DNA of 64,000 nucleotides from an uncultured Castellaniella sp. GTDB lineage: Bacteria > Pseudomonadota > Gammaproteobacteria > Burkholderiales > Burkholderiaceae_B. The notes beneath the pieces were generated by a model that worked only from the letters and a program-made list of their open reading frames with translations, was not told the origin of the DNA and made no database searches. The position numbers and the translations under genes were made by a program. The stretch lies in the NCBI RefSeq assembly GCF_937988725.1, contig NZ_CALKHS010000009.1:310001-374000 (forward strand), in the 5' to 3' direction. Of the stretch, positions 53,076-63,852 are shown piece by piece. Position 1 is the stretch's first letter, and every line of letters begins with the position of its first letter.

Positions 53076-53729
53076 GTGGACACCCTGATCTACATGGCCG
53101 CGCATGGCGACCTGATCCTCGCCCGCACGATCGAGCACATTTCCCTGGTGGGAGTGGCCATCGGACTGGCCATCCTGACGGGCGTGCCCATCGGCATCGC
53201 CATCACCCAGAACCAGCGTGCCGCCAACCTGGTGCTCTACATTGCTTCGATCATCATGACGGTGCCGTCGATCGCGCTCTTCGGCGTCATGATCCCGGTG
53301 CTGTCCCTGTTCGGTCACGGCATCGGTTACGTGCCGGCCGTCATCGCGGTACTGCTCTATTCGCAACTGCCCATCATCCGCAACACCTATACCGCTATCA
53401 ACAATGTCGATCCCGCGTTGCGGGAAGCGGCGCGCGGCATGGGCATGACGCCGCTGCAACGCCTGGGCAGGGTGGAAATTCCGCTGGCCATCCCGGTCAT
53501 CATGGCCGGCGTGCGCAGCGCTGTCGTGCTCTCCATCGGCATCATGGCGATCGCGGCCTACATCGGCGCCGGCGGCCTGGGCGTGTTCATCAGCCGAGGC
53601 ATTTCGCAGACCGACCCCCGCCAACTGGTGACAGGCGCCGTCGCTGTCAGCGTGCTGGCCATCGTCGCCGATTTCTTCCTGCTATGGCTGCAGAACCGAC
53701 TCACGCCGGCTGGTGTGAAAACCGCCTGA
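53076..53729 (+). CDS. Osmoprotectant-type ABC transporter permease (OpuB/YehW-like)
   Basis: 217 residues, about five to six hydrophobic helices, with the EAA loop VDPALREAARGMGMTPLQRL that docks to the ATPase. It belongs to the permease family for glycine betaine, choline and carnitine systems. The start is a GTG at 53076 with AGGAG nine bases upstream. First gene of the run; followed by the ATPase after 28 bases. Confidence 0.92.
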   Translation: MDTLIYMAAHGDLILARTIEHISLVGVAIGLAILTGVPIGIAITQNQRAANLVLYIASIIMTVPSIALFGVMIPVLSLFGHGIGYVPAVIAVLLYSQLPIIRNTYTAINNVDPALREAARGMGMTPLQRLGRVEIPLAIPVIMAGVRSAVVLSIGIMAIAAYIGAGGLGVFISRGISQTDPRQLVTGAVAVSVLAIVADFFLLWLQNRLTPAGVKTA

Positions 53730-53757
53730 CCCCCATTCAGAAAGGAGGCCCGACATC

Positions 53758-54813
53758 ATGATCCGGCTGGAAAACCTCACCAAGACATTCACCACCCACG
53801 AAGGCACGGCCACCGCTGCCGATCACATCAGCATGGAAGTCGCGGCAGGGGAAATCTGCATCCTGCTGGGCCCTTCGGGCTGCGGCAAGACCACCACGCT
53901 GAAAATGGTGAACCGTATCATCCCGCCCAGTTCGGGCCGGGTCTTCCTGGATGAGAAAGACACTACGGACTACGACACCATCAGCCTACGCCGGCAGATT
54001 GGCTACGTGATCCAGCAGATCGGCCTGTTTCCCAACATGACCGTCGGCGAAAATATCGGAGTCGTGCCCCGCCTGCTGGGCTGGGACAAACGCCGAATCC
54101 AGCAGCGCACCGAAGCGCTGCTGGAGATGGTGGCCCTGGACCCCGCCGTATTCCTGGCGCGCTACCCGAAAGAACTGTCCGGCGGCCAGCAGCAACGCAT
54201 CGGCGTGGCCCGCGCGCTGGCGGCGGATCCCCCAGTGCTGCTCATGGACGAACCCTTTGGCGCGATCGACCCGATCAACCGGCAAGTCATCCAGGACGAA
54301 TTCCTGAAGATGCAGGAAAAGCTGGGCAAGACGATCCTGTTCGTCAGCCACGACATCGACGAGGCGGTCAAGATGGGCGACAAGATCGCCATCTTCCGCG
54401 AGGGCCGCCTGCAGCAATTCGACACCCCCAACAACGTCCTGGCCCGCCCGGCTAATGATTTCGTGGCGAATTTCGTAGGCTGCGACCGCACTCTCAAGCG
54501 GCTGCGGCTGATGACGGTACGAGACGTGATGACGGCCATACCCGCCGGTAATAACGACGGCCGGCACAGAGACGCCCGGAGCGACACGCCCGAGCGCCAG
54601 GTTCACGAGGACGACGACTTGCGCATGGCGGTTTCGCAAATGTTCACCCACAACCTCGACGAACTGGCTGTGGTGGATCACGCCGGACAGTACCGGGGCA
54701 CCATCACGCAGCAGGCGATCCGGCAGGCTCTGAGCCAGGACGGCGGCCCCGTCCATCAAAATACCCAGGCGAAGCATCCCGTCACCTGCGAATCGCAAAG
54801 GCTCGCACCATGA
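53758..54813 (+). CDS. Osmoprotectant-type ABC transporter ATP-binding protein
   Basis: 351 residues. Walker A GPSGCGKTT, signature LSGGQQQRIG, Walker B VLLMDEPFGAIDP, switch VSHDIDEA. After residue 240 a short, degenerate CBS-like region (MTVRDVMTAIP ... DELAVVDHAGQYRGTI) is present with a charged insert between its halves. AAAGGAGG is seen ahead of the ATG. The stop overlaps the next permease by four bases. Compared with proV in the same window it lacks the long N-terminal extension, fitting the OpuCA/YehX type. Confidence 0.93.
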   Translation: MIRLENLTKTFTTHEGTATAADHISMEVAAGEICILLGPSGCGKTTTLKMVNRIIPPSSGRVFLDEKDTTDYDTISLRRQIGYVIQQIGLFPNMTVGENIGVVPRLLGWDKRRIQQRTEALLEMVALDPAVFLARYPKELSGGQQQRIGVARALAADPPVLLMDEPFGAIDPINRQVIQDEFLKMQEKLGKTILFVSHDIDEAVKMGDKIAIFREGRLQQFDTPNNVLARPANDFVANFVGCDRTLKRLRLMTVRDVMTAIPAGNNDGRHRDARSDTPERQVHEDDDLRMAVSQMFTHNLDELAVVDHAGQYRGTITQQAIRQALSQDGGPVHQNTQAKHPVTCESQRLAP

Positions 54814-55556
54814 GCCGGGCCTCGCGCGCACTTTGGCAGACCGGCCACAGGACCGAACGCCTGCTGGTCCTGGCGCTGCTGGCGCTCGTCGGCATTCAGT
54901 TGCAGATGAGCGGACTGGCCGATGACATTCTCTCCCACGGGGACGACATCCTGTACCTGAGCCGCCAGCACATCGAACTGACGCTCATTTCCGGCGGACT
55001 GGCGATCGCCACCGGGTTGCCGCTGGGAATCGTACTGAGCCGCCGCTTCATGCGCCGCTGGGCTGAAGGCGTCATGCAACTACTCAACATCGGCACCACC
55101 ATCCCGACACTGGCCGTGCTGGCCTTGTCCATGACGCTGCTCGGAATCGGCACCGCGCCGGCCATCTTCGCACTGTGGATCGCTTCGCTCCTGTATATCG
55201 TGCGCAATACCTACTCGGGCTTGACGGCCATCCCGCAACACCTGCAGGAGGCCGCCTATGGCGTGGGCATGTCCGCCTGGCAGGTGCTGTGGCAGGTGGA
55301 GCTGCCCAACGCGCTCTTCGTGATCTTCGCCGGCATCCGCACCTCGCTGGCCATCAACGTCGGGACCGTGCCCCTGGCCTTCCTGGTGGGCGGCGGCGGG
55401 TTGGGCGAACTGATTTTCACCGGAATCGACCTGAACGATACCGGAACCATGCTGGCGGGCGCCATCCCCACAGCGCTGCTGGCCATCGCCGTCGATACCC
55501 TGATGGGCATGGCGGCTCACGCCTTGATTCCCCGAGGCGTCAACCCACTGCGATAG
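54810..55556 (+). CDS. Osmoprotectant-type ABC transporter second permease (YehY-like)
   Basis: 248 residues; one N-terminal hydrophobic segment followed by the usual permease core with the EAA loop AIPQHLQEAAYGVGMSAWQV. Opu/Yeh systems use two different permeases, so this pairs with the one at 53076. Start overlaps the ATPase stop (ATGA). Confidence 0.92.
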   Translation: MSRASRALWQTGHRTERLLVLALLALVGIQLQMSGLADDILSHGDDILYLSRQHIELTLISGGLAIATGLPLGIVLSRRFMRRWAEGVMQLLNIGTTIPTLAVLALSMTLLGIGTAPAIFALWIASLLYIVRNTYSGLTAIPQHLQEAAYGVGMSAWQVLWQVELPNALFVIFAGIRTSLAINVGTVPLAFLVGGGGLGELIFTGIDLNDTGTMLAGAIPTALLAIAVDTLMGMAAHALIPRGVNPLR

Positions 55557-55596
55557 CGTTCACAAGCGCAGACATTCACCCCCAAGGAGCAGACAA

Positions 55597-56487
55597 ATGC
55601 AGCTTTTCAAACTCGTACAGGCATGCGCCGCCACCGCTCTCCTCGCCTTTGCCGGCCAGGCTGCGGCCGCCGACGCCATCGTGGTCGGCGGCAAGAACTT
55701 CACCGAGCAGCAGATCATGGCGGAGATGACCAGCCAACTGCTGAAGGCCAAAGGCCACGCGGTCGATACGCGGGCCGGCATGGGCAGCGCCGTGCTGCGC
55801 AAGGCACAGGAAAACGGCCAGATCGACGTCTACTGGGAATACACCGGCACGTCGCTCATCGTCTACAACAAAGTGACAACCTCCCTGTCGGCGCAGGCCG
55901 GCTACGCCAAAGTCAAAGAACTGGACGCAGCCAAGGGACTGGTCTGGCTGAATCCTTCCAAAGCCAACAACACCTATGCGCTGGCCATGCGCCGCCAGGA
56001 AGCCGACAGCCTGGGTATCCACACGATCAATGATCTGGCGACAGCCCTGAACGGCGGCAAAGACCTGGCCTTCGCCGTCAATGCCGAGTTCTACGCTCGC
56101 GCCGACGGCCTCAAGCCGTTGCAGGAAACCTATGGCTTCGAATTCAAACGCGCCAACATCAAGCGCATGGACACGGGTCTGACCTACCAGGCGCTGCGCG
56201 ACAAGCAGGTGGACGTGGCGCTGGTCTTCGCCACGGACGGGCGCATTCCCGCCTTCGACTTCGTCGTCCTGACGGATAGCAAGGGCTTCTTCCCTTCCTA
56301 TGCGCTGACACCGGTCGTCCGTCAGGCCGTCCTGGCCAAGAATCCCAAGCTGGCCGACACCCTGAATGGCCTGTCCGCCGTGCTGGACGACAAGACCATG
56401 GCTCACCTGAACGCCCAGGTCGACGTCGATCACAAATCCATCAGCGACGTCTGCCAGGCTTTTCTCAAGGAAAAAGGGCTGATCTGA
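55597..56487 (+). CDS. Osmoprotectant-type periplasmic binding protein (OsmF/OpuCC-like)
   Basis: 296 residues with a Sec signal (LVQACAATALLAFAGQAAA, cut before ADAIVV). The mature start VVGGKNFTEQQIMAEMTSQL and the GQIDVYWEYTGTSLIVYNKV segment are standard for the QAT/OpuAC-like family that binds quaternary ammonium compounds. Aromatic residues suited to a cation cage are present (WEYTGT, YNK). No lipobox, so it is a free periplasmic protein. The exact ligand is unknown. Confidence 0.92.
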   Translation: MQLFKLVQACAATALLAFAGQAAAADAIVVGGKNFTEQQIMAEMTSQLLKAKGHAVDTRAGMGSAVLRKAQENGQIDVYWEYTGTSLIVYNKVTTSLSAQAGYAKVKELDAAKGLVWLNPSKANNTYALAMRRQEADSLGIHTINDLATALNGGKDLAFAVNAEFYARADGLKPLQETYGFEFKRANIKRMDTGLTYQALRDKQVDVALVFATDGRIPAFDFVVLTDSKGFFPSYALTPVVRQAVLAKNPKLADTLNGLSAVLDDKTMAHLNAQVDVDHKSISDVCQAFLKEKGLI

Positions 56488-56528
56488 ACGCATCCGGCCC
56501 AGCCATTCGCGCGCAAAGGACTGACATC

Positions 56529-57404
56529 ATGACCGACGCCCCATGCCTACGCACCGCCGTCGCCCAGATCGAAGGGCGATGTGGCGACGTAGCCCACAAC
56601 CTGGGCCTGCACCTGACGCTCATCGAAGAGGCCCGCGCACAACAGGCGGACCTGCTGCTGTTCCCGGAACTGTCCCTGACCGGCTACAGCCTGGGCGACG
56701 CGGCCCTGTCGCTGGCCCGGCGCGCCGACCACGCCATCATCCGCGAACTGGCGACGGCGGCCCAGGGCATCGACGTCGTCTTCGGCTTCGTGGAAGAAGC
56801 GCCGGCCGCACAGCTGTACAACGTCATGGCCGTGGCGCGCGACGGGGCCGTGCGCTTCGTACACCGCAAAATCAATCTGCCCACCTATGGGGGGCTGGAG
56901 GAAGGCAAGCTGTACGCTGCCGGCCGGCACGTGGACATATGCCCGATTCGCGGGCCATGGAAGGCCGGCCTCTTGATCTGTGCCGACCTGTGGAATCCCG
57001 CACTGGTGCATCTGGCCATGCTGCAGGGGGCCACTGTGCTGCTGGCGCCCATCAGCTCCGCCCTGGGAGCCGTCGGCGGCGACTTCTCCAACCCCCAGGG
57101 CTGGGACCTGGCCACACGCTTCTACGCCATGATGTACGGCACCCCGATCCTCATGTCCAACCGGCTAGGGCAGGAAAACGACACCCGATTCTGGGGAGGG
57201 TCACGCATTCTCGATCCGCAAGGGCAAGTCCTGGCGCGGGCGCCCGAAGGCAAGACCGGTCTGGCCTTCGCCGATCTGGACTACGACGCCGTGCGCCGGG
57301 CGCGCTTCAACCTGCCCACCCTCCGGGACAGCAACCCCGAACTGAACCTGCGAGAGCTGCAGCGCATCCTGGACAATCCCGACAGACCCCGGACAAGCGA
57401 CTGA
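56529..57404 (+). CDS. Nitrilase-superfamily amidohydrolase
   Basis: 291 residues with the full Glu-Lys-Cys triad: Glu 47 in LLLFPELSLTGYSLG, Lys 114 in HRKINLPTYGGLEE and Cys 151 in GLLICADLWNP. The sequence around the triad is closest in style to the amidase and N-carbamoyl-amidase branches and to glutaminase domains of NAD synthetase, so C-N hydrolysis of an amide is likelier than of a nitrile. AAAGGA precedes the ATG. Fourth-from-last gene of the run, between binding protein (41 bases) and acyl-CoA dehydrogenase (45 bases). It could free a carboxylate that the CoA ligase then activates. Confidence 0.9.
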   Translation: MTDAPCLRTAVAQIEGRCGDVAHNLGLHLTLIEEARAQQADLLLFPELSLTGYSLGDAALSLARRADHAIIRELATAAQGIDVVFGFVEEAPAAQLYNVMAVARDGAVRFVHRKINLPTYGGLEEGKLYAAGRHVDICPIRGPWKAGLLICADLWNPALVHLAMLQGATVLLAPISSALGAVGGDFSNPQGWDLATRFYAMMYGTPILMSNRLGQENDTRFWGGSRILDPQGQVLARAPEGKTGLAFADLDYDAVRRARFNLPTLRDSNPELNLRELQRILDNPDRPRTSD

Positions 57405-57449
57405 CCGCATGACACGCATCCGCAACACCACACGGTCACAGGACACACG

Positions 57450-58643
57450 ATGAAGGACTATCTTCTGGATCCGGAAGCGCGCGAGTTCCGCGCCGCCGCC
57501 CGCCACTTTCTGCAGAGCGAACTCGCCCCCCGGGCCGACGCCATCGAAAACAGACAGGACTGGGAGGCGGTCAAGGCCGTCGTCCAGGCGCTGGGCAGGG
57601 AACACTACCTGACATTGATGTTCCCGGATCTCTACCGAGGCCCGCTGTCGGCGCCCGGTCTGGTCCATGCCACGATCCTGTCCGAAGAAGCCGCCGCGGT
57701 CAACTACGCGTTCGAGACGACCATCGCCACCGCGATTTCCTGCGCCTACCCGCTGCACCGCTACGCCCTGCCCGACATCCGGGCGCGTTATCTGGACGGC
57801 ATCATCGGCGGCAGCGAAGTGGGCGCGATCTGCGTGACCGAACCCAACGTGGGCTCGGACAGCGCGGGCATGCAGACCCGGATCGAATTCGACGACGCGA
57901 GCAAGGAATGGATCATCAACGGGTTCAAACGCTATATCTCGAACGCATCCGTGGCCGACACCTACATCGTCTACGGCATCAGCAACCCGGCCGTGGCGGC
58001 ACAGAAAGGCATGAGCGCAGTCGTCGTCCCCAAGGACACGCCCGGCATCCACTTCCCCCGCACTTATACATTCATGGGACGACGCGGCTGCGTCGTCGGA
58101 GAGGTCGAGTTCAAGGACTGCCGCGTACCGGCCGACCACTTGCTGGGCCGGCGGGACGAGGGGTTCCGCATCATGCTGGGCATGTTCAATTTCGAACGCA
58201 TCATCCTGGGCGGCTCAGGCCTGGGCCAGGCGCGAGCCGCCTTCGACATTGCCACAGATCATGCGCAGCGGCGCAACAGCTTCGGGCAGAAGCTGGGCTG
58301 CAAGCAGCTGATTTGGGACCGCATCGCCGAGATGAGCTGGCGCATCGATGCCGCCGAGCTGCTCACCTACCGAGCGGCGCTGCTCTACGACGCCGGCACG
58401 CTCAGCGCCAAGGAACTGATGAAACCGGCATCGATGGCCAAGCTGGTCGCCACCGAAACCGCCCTGTTCTGCGCCGATGCGACGGTCCAGATCCTGGGCG
58501 GAGATGGCCTGACCAAAGAATATGGCCGCGCCGAACAGATCTACCGCGACGCGCGCGCCCTCACCATCGTTGGAGGCACCACTGAAATGGTGAAGTACCT
58601 CATTGCCAGCGCCGACATGCCTTCGATCAAACCCAATCTCTGA
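57450..58643 (+). CDS. Acyl-CoA dehydrogenase
   Basis: 397-residue flavoenzyme that makes a 2,3-double bond in an acyl-CoA and passes electrons to ETF. FAD/substrate segments: AICVTEPNVGSDSAGMQT and RRNSFGQKLGCKQLIWDRIA, C-terminal QILGGDGLTKEYGRAEQIYR. The catalytic glutamate of most short/medium-chain enzymes (YEGT) is replaced by Gly (IVGGTTEM at 373-380); instead Glu 249 in MFNFERIILGG matches the position used by isovaleryl-CoA dehydrogenase. AGGA precedes the ATG. The stop shares a base with the ligase start (TGATG). Confidence 0.9.
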   Translation: MKDYLLDPEAREFRAAARHFLQSELAPRADAIENRQDWEAVKAVVQALGREHYLTLMFPDLYRGPLSAPGLVHATILSEEAAAVNYAFETTIATAISCAYPLHRYALPDIRARYLDGIIGGSEVGAICVTEPNVGSDSAGMQTRIEFDDASKEWIINGFKRYISNASVADTYIVYGISNPAVAAQKGMSAVVVPKDTPGIHFPRTYTFMGRRGCVVGEVEFKDCRVPADHLLGRRDEGFRIMLGMFNFERIILGGSGLGQARAAFDIATDHAQRRNSFGQKLGCKQLIWDRIAEMSWRIDAAELLTYRAALLYDAGTLSAKELMKPASMAKLVATETALFCADATVQILGGDGLTKEYGRAEQIYRDARALTIVGGTTEMVKYLIASADMPSIKPNL

Positions 58644-60211
58644 TGACGGCCCCTCACATGAACGTCTCCTCGATTCTCACCCAGACGGTGGACCGGCATC
58701 CGACCAAAGAAGCTCTGGTCTTCGAAGGCCGGCGCTGGACCTACGCCGCCTGGAACGCCAGGATCAACCGCATCTGCCACGCCCTGTCGGACATGGGCGT
58801 GCGTCCGCTGGACCGTGTCGCGCTCTATCTGAAGACGGACGAGGCATCCGCGACTCTGTACTTCGCTTGCCAGAAGATCGGCGCCGTGGTCGTGCCGATG
58901 AACTTTCGTCTGGCGGCGGCGGAAGTCGCCCACATTCTGCGCGATTCGGGCGCACGGGTGCTGGCCTACAGCCAGTCACTCGCTCCCAGCGCCCAGGCCG
59001 CCGCGCGGGATGTCCGCAGCACCCATGACTTCATCGCAGTCGCGCCGCCAGGCGCATCAATCCCGGCGGGCCATCACGATTATGAAACGCTGGCCGACGG
59101 TGGCAACGCGGCGGAGCCCGACTACCGCGCCGAGGCCGAACAACTCTCCGCTCTGGTGTATACCTCCGGTACGACCGGCCGCCCGAAAGGCGTCATGCAC
59201 ACCCACGCAAACGACGTCGCCATCGCCATGAACTGCACGATGGAGTACAGCCTCTGCGCCGCGGACCGGGCGCTGCACATCGCGCCGCTCTATCACGTGG
59301 GCGGCATGCAGGCCTACTTCCTGCCGCACGTGCTCGTAGGCGGCACGAACATCATCATGAGCCTCTATGAGGCGGGCAACACGCTGGAGGCGATCCAGGC
59401 CGAAAGCATCACGACTCTATTCGCGGTTCCCACCCAGATCCAGCAGATGCTGTTCCACCCTCGCTTCCGGGACTTCGACGTGTCTTCCCTGCGCATGATC
59501 ACGACGGGCGGCGCCGCCATCGCCGCAGCCACCATGGAAAGGGTGCTGCGCGAATTCTGCAGTGGGTTGTACAACGGCTATGGCATGACCGAAGCGAGCC
59601 TCACCCTGCTTCTGCACCCCGAGGACGCCCTGGCGCGCCCGGGGTCCTGTGGCAAGCCCACTCTGGTTTCCCAGGCCAGGATCATCCCCCACGATCCGCA
59701 GCGCGACGTCCCTCCCGACGAAACCGTCCCAGCGGGCGCCGTGGGTCAACTGATTGTGCAGGGCCCCCAAATGATGACTGGCTACTGGAACAATCCCGCC
59801 GAAACGGCCCGCAAGATGAAGCACGGCTGGCTCTACACCGGAGACCTGTTCAGCCAGGACGCCGACGGTTACTACTCTTTCCAGGGACGTACCGACGACA
59901 TGATCGTCTCCGGAGGCGAGAACATCTACCCGCGCGAAGTCGAAGAGGTGCTGTACCGCTGCCCCGGCGTCCGGGAAGCTGCTGTCATCGGCCTGCCCGA
60001 CCCGCAATGGGGACACACGGTCACTGCGGTCATCGTCCGGTCGGACCCTCAACTGGACGCCGCCGGCATCGATTCCTTCTGCCAAGGCAGCGGCCTGCTG
60101 GCCGCCTTCAAGCGACCACGCCGGTTCTTCTTCGCTGAACAACTCCCCCTCAATCCGAGCGGCAAGGTGCTGAAGCACGAACTCATACGGCAGTACGGGC
60201 CGAAGACATAA
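58643..60211 (+). CDS. Acyl-CoA synthetase (AMP-forming ligase)
   Basis: 522 residues of the ANL adenylating superfamily. P-loop YTSGTTGRPKGVMHTH, the A5 motif NGYGMTEAS, A7 region YTGDLFSQDADGY, hinge GRTDDMIVSGGENIYPREVE and the C-terminal catalytic lysine in LNPSGKVLKHEL are all intact. Activates a carboxylic acid to its CoA ester. It resembles the CaiC/FadD13-type group; substrate not determinable. The first ATG overlaps the dehydrogenase stop; an ATG five codons later (MNVSSILTQ) is equally possible. Confidence 0.91.
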   Translation: MTAPHMNVSSILTQTVDRHPTKEALVFEGRRWTYAAWNARINRICHALSDMGVRPLDRVALYLKTDEASATLYFACQKIGAVVVPMNFRLAAAEVAHILRDSGARVLAYSQSLAPSAQAAARDVRSTHDFIAVAPPGASIPAGHHDYETLADGGNAAEPDYRAEAEQLSALVYTSGTTGRPKGVMHTHANDVAIAMNCTMEYSLCAADRALHIAPLYHVGGMQAYFLPHVLVGGTNIIMSLYEAGNTLEAIQAESITTLFAVPTQIQQMLFHPRFRDFDVSSLRMITTGGAAIAAATMERVLREFCSGLYNGYGMTEASLTLLLHPEDALARPGSCGKPTLVSQARIIPHDPQRDVPPDETVPAGAVGQLIVQGPQMMTGYWNNPAETARKMKHGWLYTGDLFSQDADGYYSFQGRTDDMIVSGGENIYPREVEEVLYRCPGVREAAVIGLPDPQWGHTVTAVIVRSDPQLDAAGIDSFCQGSGLLAAFKRPRRFFFAEQLPLNPSGKVLKHELIRQYGPKT

Positions 60212-60256
60212 ACGTCAGCCGCCGCCACGTTCCCAGCAATATCAAAGAAGCCGATC

Positions 60257-61612
60257 ATGCCCAACCACTCACACCATGTCCTGCAGCTCATCCACGCACT
60301 GCGCTTCGAAGACCTGCCGGAACAGGTCGTGGCGCAGGCGCGCCGCTGCCTGCTGGATCTGTGTGGCGTCGCCGCCGCCGGAACCGGTACCGAGCTGTCG
60401 AGAATCATCCGCAATCATGCTGCCGCGCAATACGGTGCCACGACACGCGGGGCCAGGATGCTGTTCGATGGGCGCGCCGTCAGCCTCCCGGGCATGGCGC
60501 TGGCTGGCGCCGCCACCATCGACAGCGTCGACGCTCATGACGGCCATGTGCTTACCAAAGGCCACGTCGGCGTCACCATCTTTCCCGTCGTCACCGCCCT
60601 GGCGGATGCCGGCTTGATCCGGGACGGGCGGGAATTCCTGGCGGCCCTGGCGCTGGGCTACGAAATCGCCACTCGCGCGGGAATCGCCCTGCATGCCACC
60701 GCATGCGACTACCACACCTCGGGCGCCTGGAATTCGATCGGCGCGGCGGCGTTGACGGCCCGCGCCCTGGCGCTGGACGTGAACCGCACACGAGAAGCTT
60801 TGGGCATCGCGGAATACTTCGGTCCCCGCAGCCAGATGATGCGCTGCATCGATCATCCGACCATGGTCAAGGACGGCTCCGGCTGGGGGGCGATGACGGG
60901 CGTATCGGCAGCCCTGCTGGCCGCCGACGGCTTCACCGGCGCGCCGGCAGCGACACTGGAAGACGAGGCCGTGACCGACTGCTGGCAGGATGCGGGCCGG
61001 CGGTGGACCATCATGGAGCAGTATTTCAAGCCATACCCTGTATGCCGCTGGGCACAGCCGGCAGTCGAGGCCGCCCTATCCCTTGCCCGCACTCATGCCC
61101 TGCAAGCAGCGGAGATCGCCGAAATCCGCATTTCGACTTTCTACGAAGCCTCGCGGCTGGCCACGCGACACCCTGACACCACCGAACAGGCCCAGTACAG
61201 CCTGCCGTTCTCGGTCGCCGCCGCCCTGCGCCATGGCCGGTTGGGCGTCGGGGAAATCAGCGGCCCGGCGTTACAGGATCGCCTGACATGGCGGCTCAGC
61301 GAAGACATGGTCATCAGCGAAAACCCCGCATACAGCCAGCGCTTTCCCGCCGAACGCTGGGCGAACGCCACGATCGTCCTGCGCGATGGACGTACGGTGC
61401 AATCCGCCCCCCACACAGCGCGCGGCGACGCGGAAGCGCCCCTCACCGACGCGGAAATCGAGGATAAATTCACCGCGATGGCTGAGCCTGCGCTGGGCCC
61501 CGCGCGCTGCCAGGCGCTGCGGCAGGCCATCGGCACGCTGGGCCTGGGCAGCGCGGATTCCTCCGCGCTGCCCAGACTGCTAGGACTGCTGCTGGCAGCA
61601 CCGTCCGAATAG
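60257..61612 (+). CDS. MmgE/PrpD-family protein
   Basis: 451 residues. The sequence matches the family of 2-methylcitrate dehydratase PrpD, cis-aconitate decarboxylase and iminodisuccinate epimerase: ARRCLLDLCGVAAAGTGTE near the start, a TIDSVDAHDGHVLTKGHVGV active-site region (family pattern D.DD/HDxH), and KPYPVCRWAQPAVEAAL. Most members are uncharacterised and act on small hydroxy acids. It is the last gene of the run (45 bases after the ligase) and is followed by a hairpin. It might hydrate or dehydrate the acid freed by the pathway. Confidence 0.88.
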   Translation: MPNHSHHVLQLIHALRFEDLPEQVVAQARRCLLDLCGVAAAGTGTELSRIIRNHAAAQYGATTRGARMLFDGRAVSLPGMALAGAATIDSVDAHDGHVLTKGHVGVTIFPVVTALADAGLIRDGREFLAALALGYEIATRAGIALHATACDYHTSGAWNSIGAAALTARALALDVNRTREALGIAEYFGPRSQMMRCIDHPTMVKDGSGWGAMTGVSAALLAADGFTGAPAATLEDEAVTDCWQDAGRRWTIMEQYFKPYPVCRWAQPAVEAALSLARTHALQAAEIAEIRISTFYEASRLATRHPDTTEQAQYSLPFSVAAALRHGRLGVGEISGPALQDRLTWRLSEDMVISENPAYSQRFPAERWANATIVLRDGRTVQSAPHTARGDAEAPLTDAEIEDKFTAMAEPALGPARCQALRQAIGTLGLGSADSSALPRLLGLLLAAPSE

Positions 61613-61681
61613 ATCGCGCTTTCATCCGGAGGCAGGCCCCGACCGCGGAGCAAGCGCAGGCGGGGCATGCCGATCGCCATG

Positions 61682-61713
61682 AAAAAAGAGGCGGGGGATC
61701 CCCCCGCCTCTTT
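61682..61713 (-). terminator. Terminator between the catabolic operon and acs
   Basis: AAAGAGGCGGGGG (61685-61697) and its exact complement (61701-61713) around a 3-base loop, followed on the minus strand by six T. It serves acs; the stem could also halt plus-strand transcription from the catabolic operon. Confidence 0.88.
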
Positions 61714-61758
61714 GGCTGTGTCCGCCGCCCTGGATCACAGGGCGCCGTTCAACACTCT

Positions 61759-63738
<1,980 letters not shown>

Positions 63739-63757
63739 TTCGCTCGCTCCTTTTGAG

Positions 63758-63799
63758 TGATGTGATTCACATCATGTTTGAATTGTGTTACCTGTTACC
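63758..63799. promoter_or_regulatory. Palindrome and tandem repeat upstream of acs
   Basis: TGATGTGATTCACATCA (63758-63774) is a perfect 8+1+8 palindrome lying 20 bases ahead of the acs ATG. Next to it TGTTACC is repeated twice head to tail (63786-63799). Both are candidates for regulator binding at acs; the protein is unknown. Confidence 0.6.
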
Positions 63800-63852
63800 G
63801 TACTGCACGAGCCTTACTTGATTCTGACAGATGCAACCCGCCCCCGGAGGGC

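Noticed and set aside
63758..63774. CRP binding site ahead of acs
   Set aside because: The TGTGA and TCACA halves are one base apart, not six, so the spacing does not fit CRP. Kept only as an unassigned palindrome.
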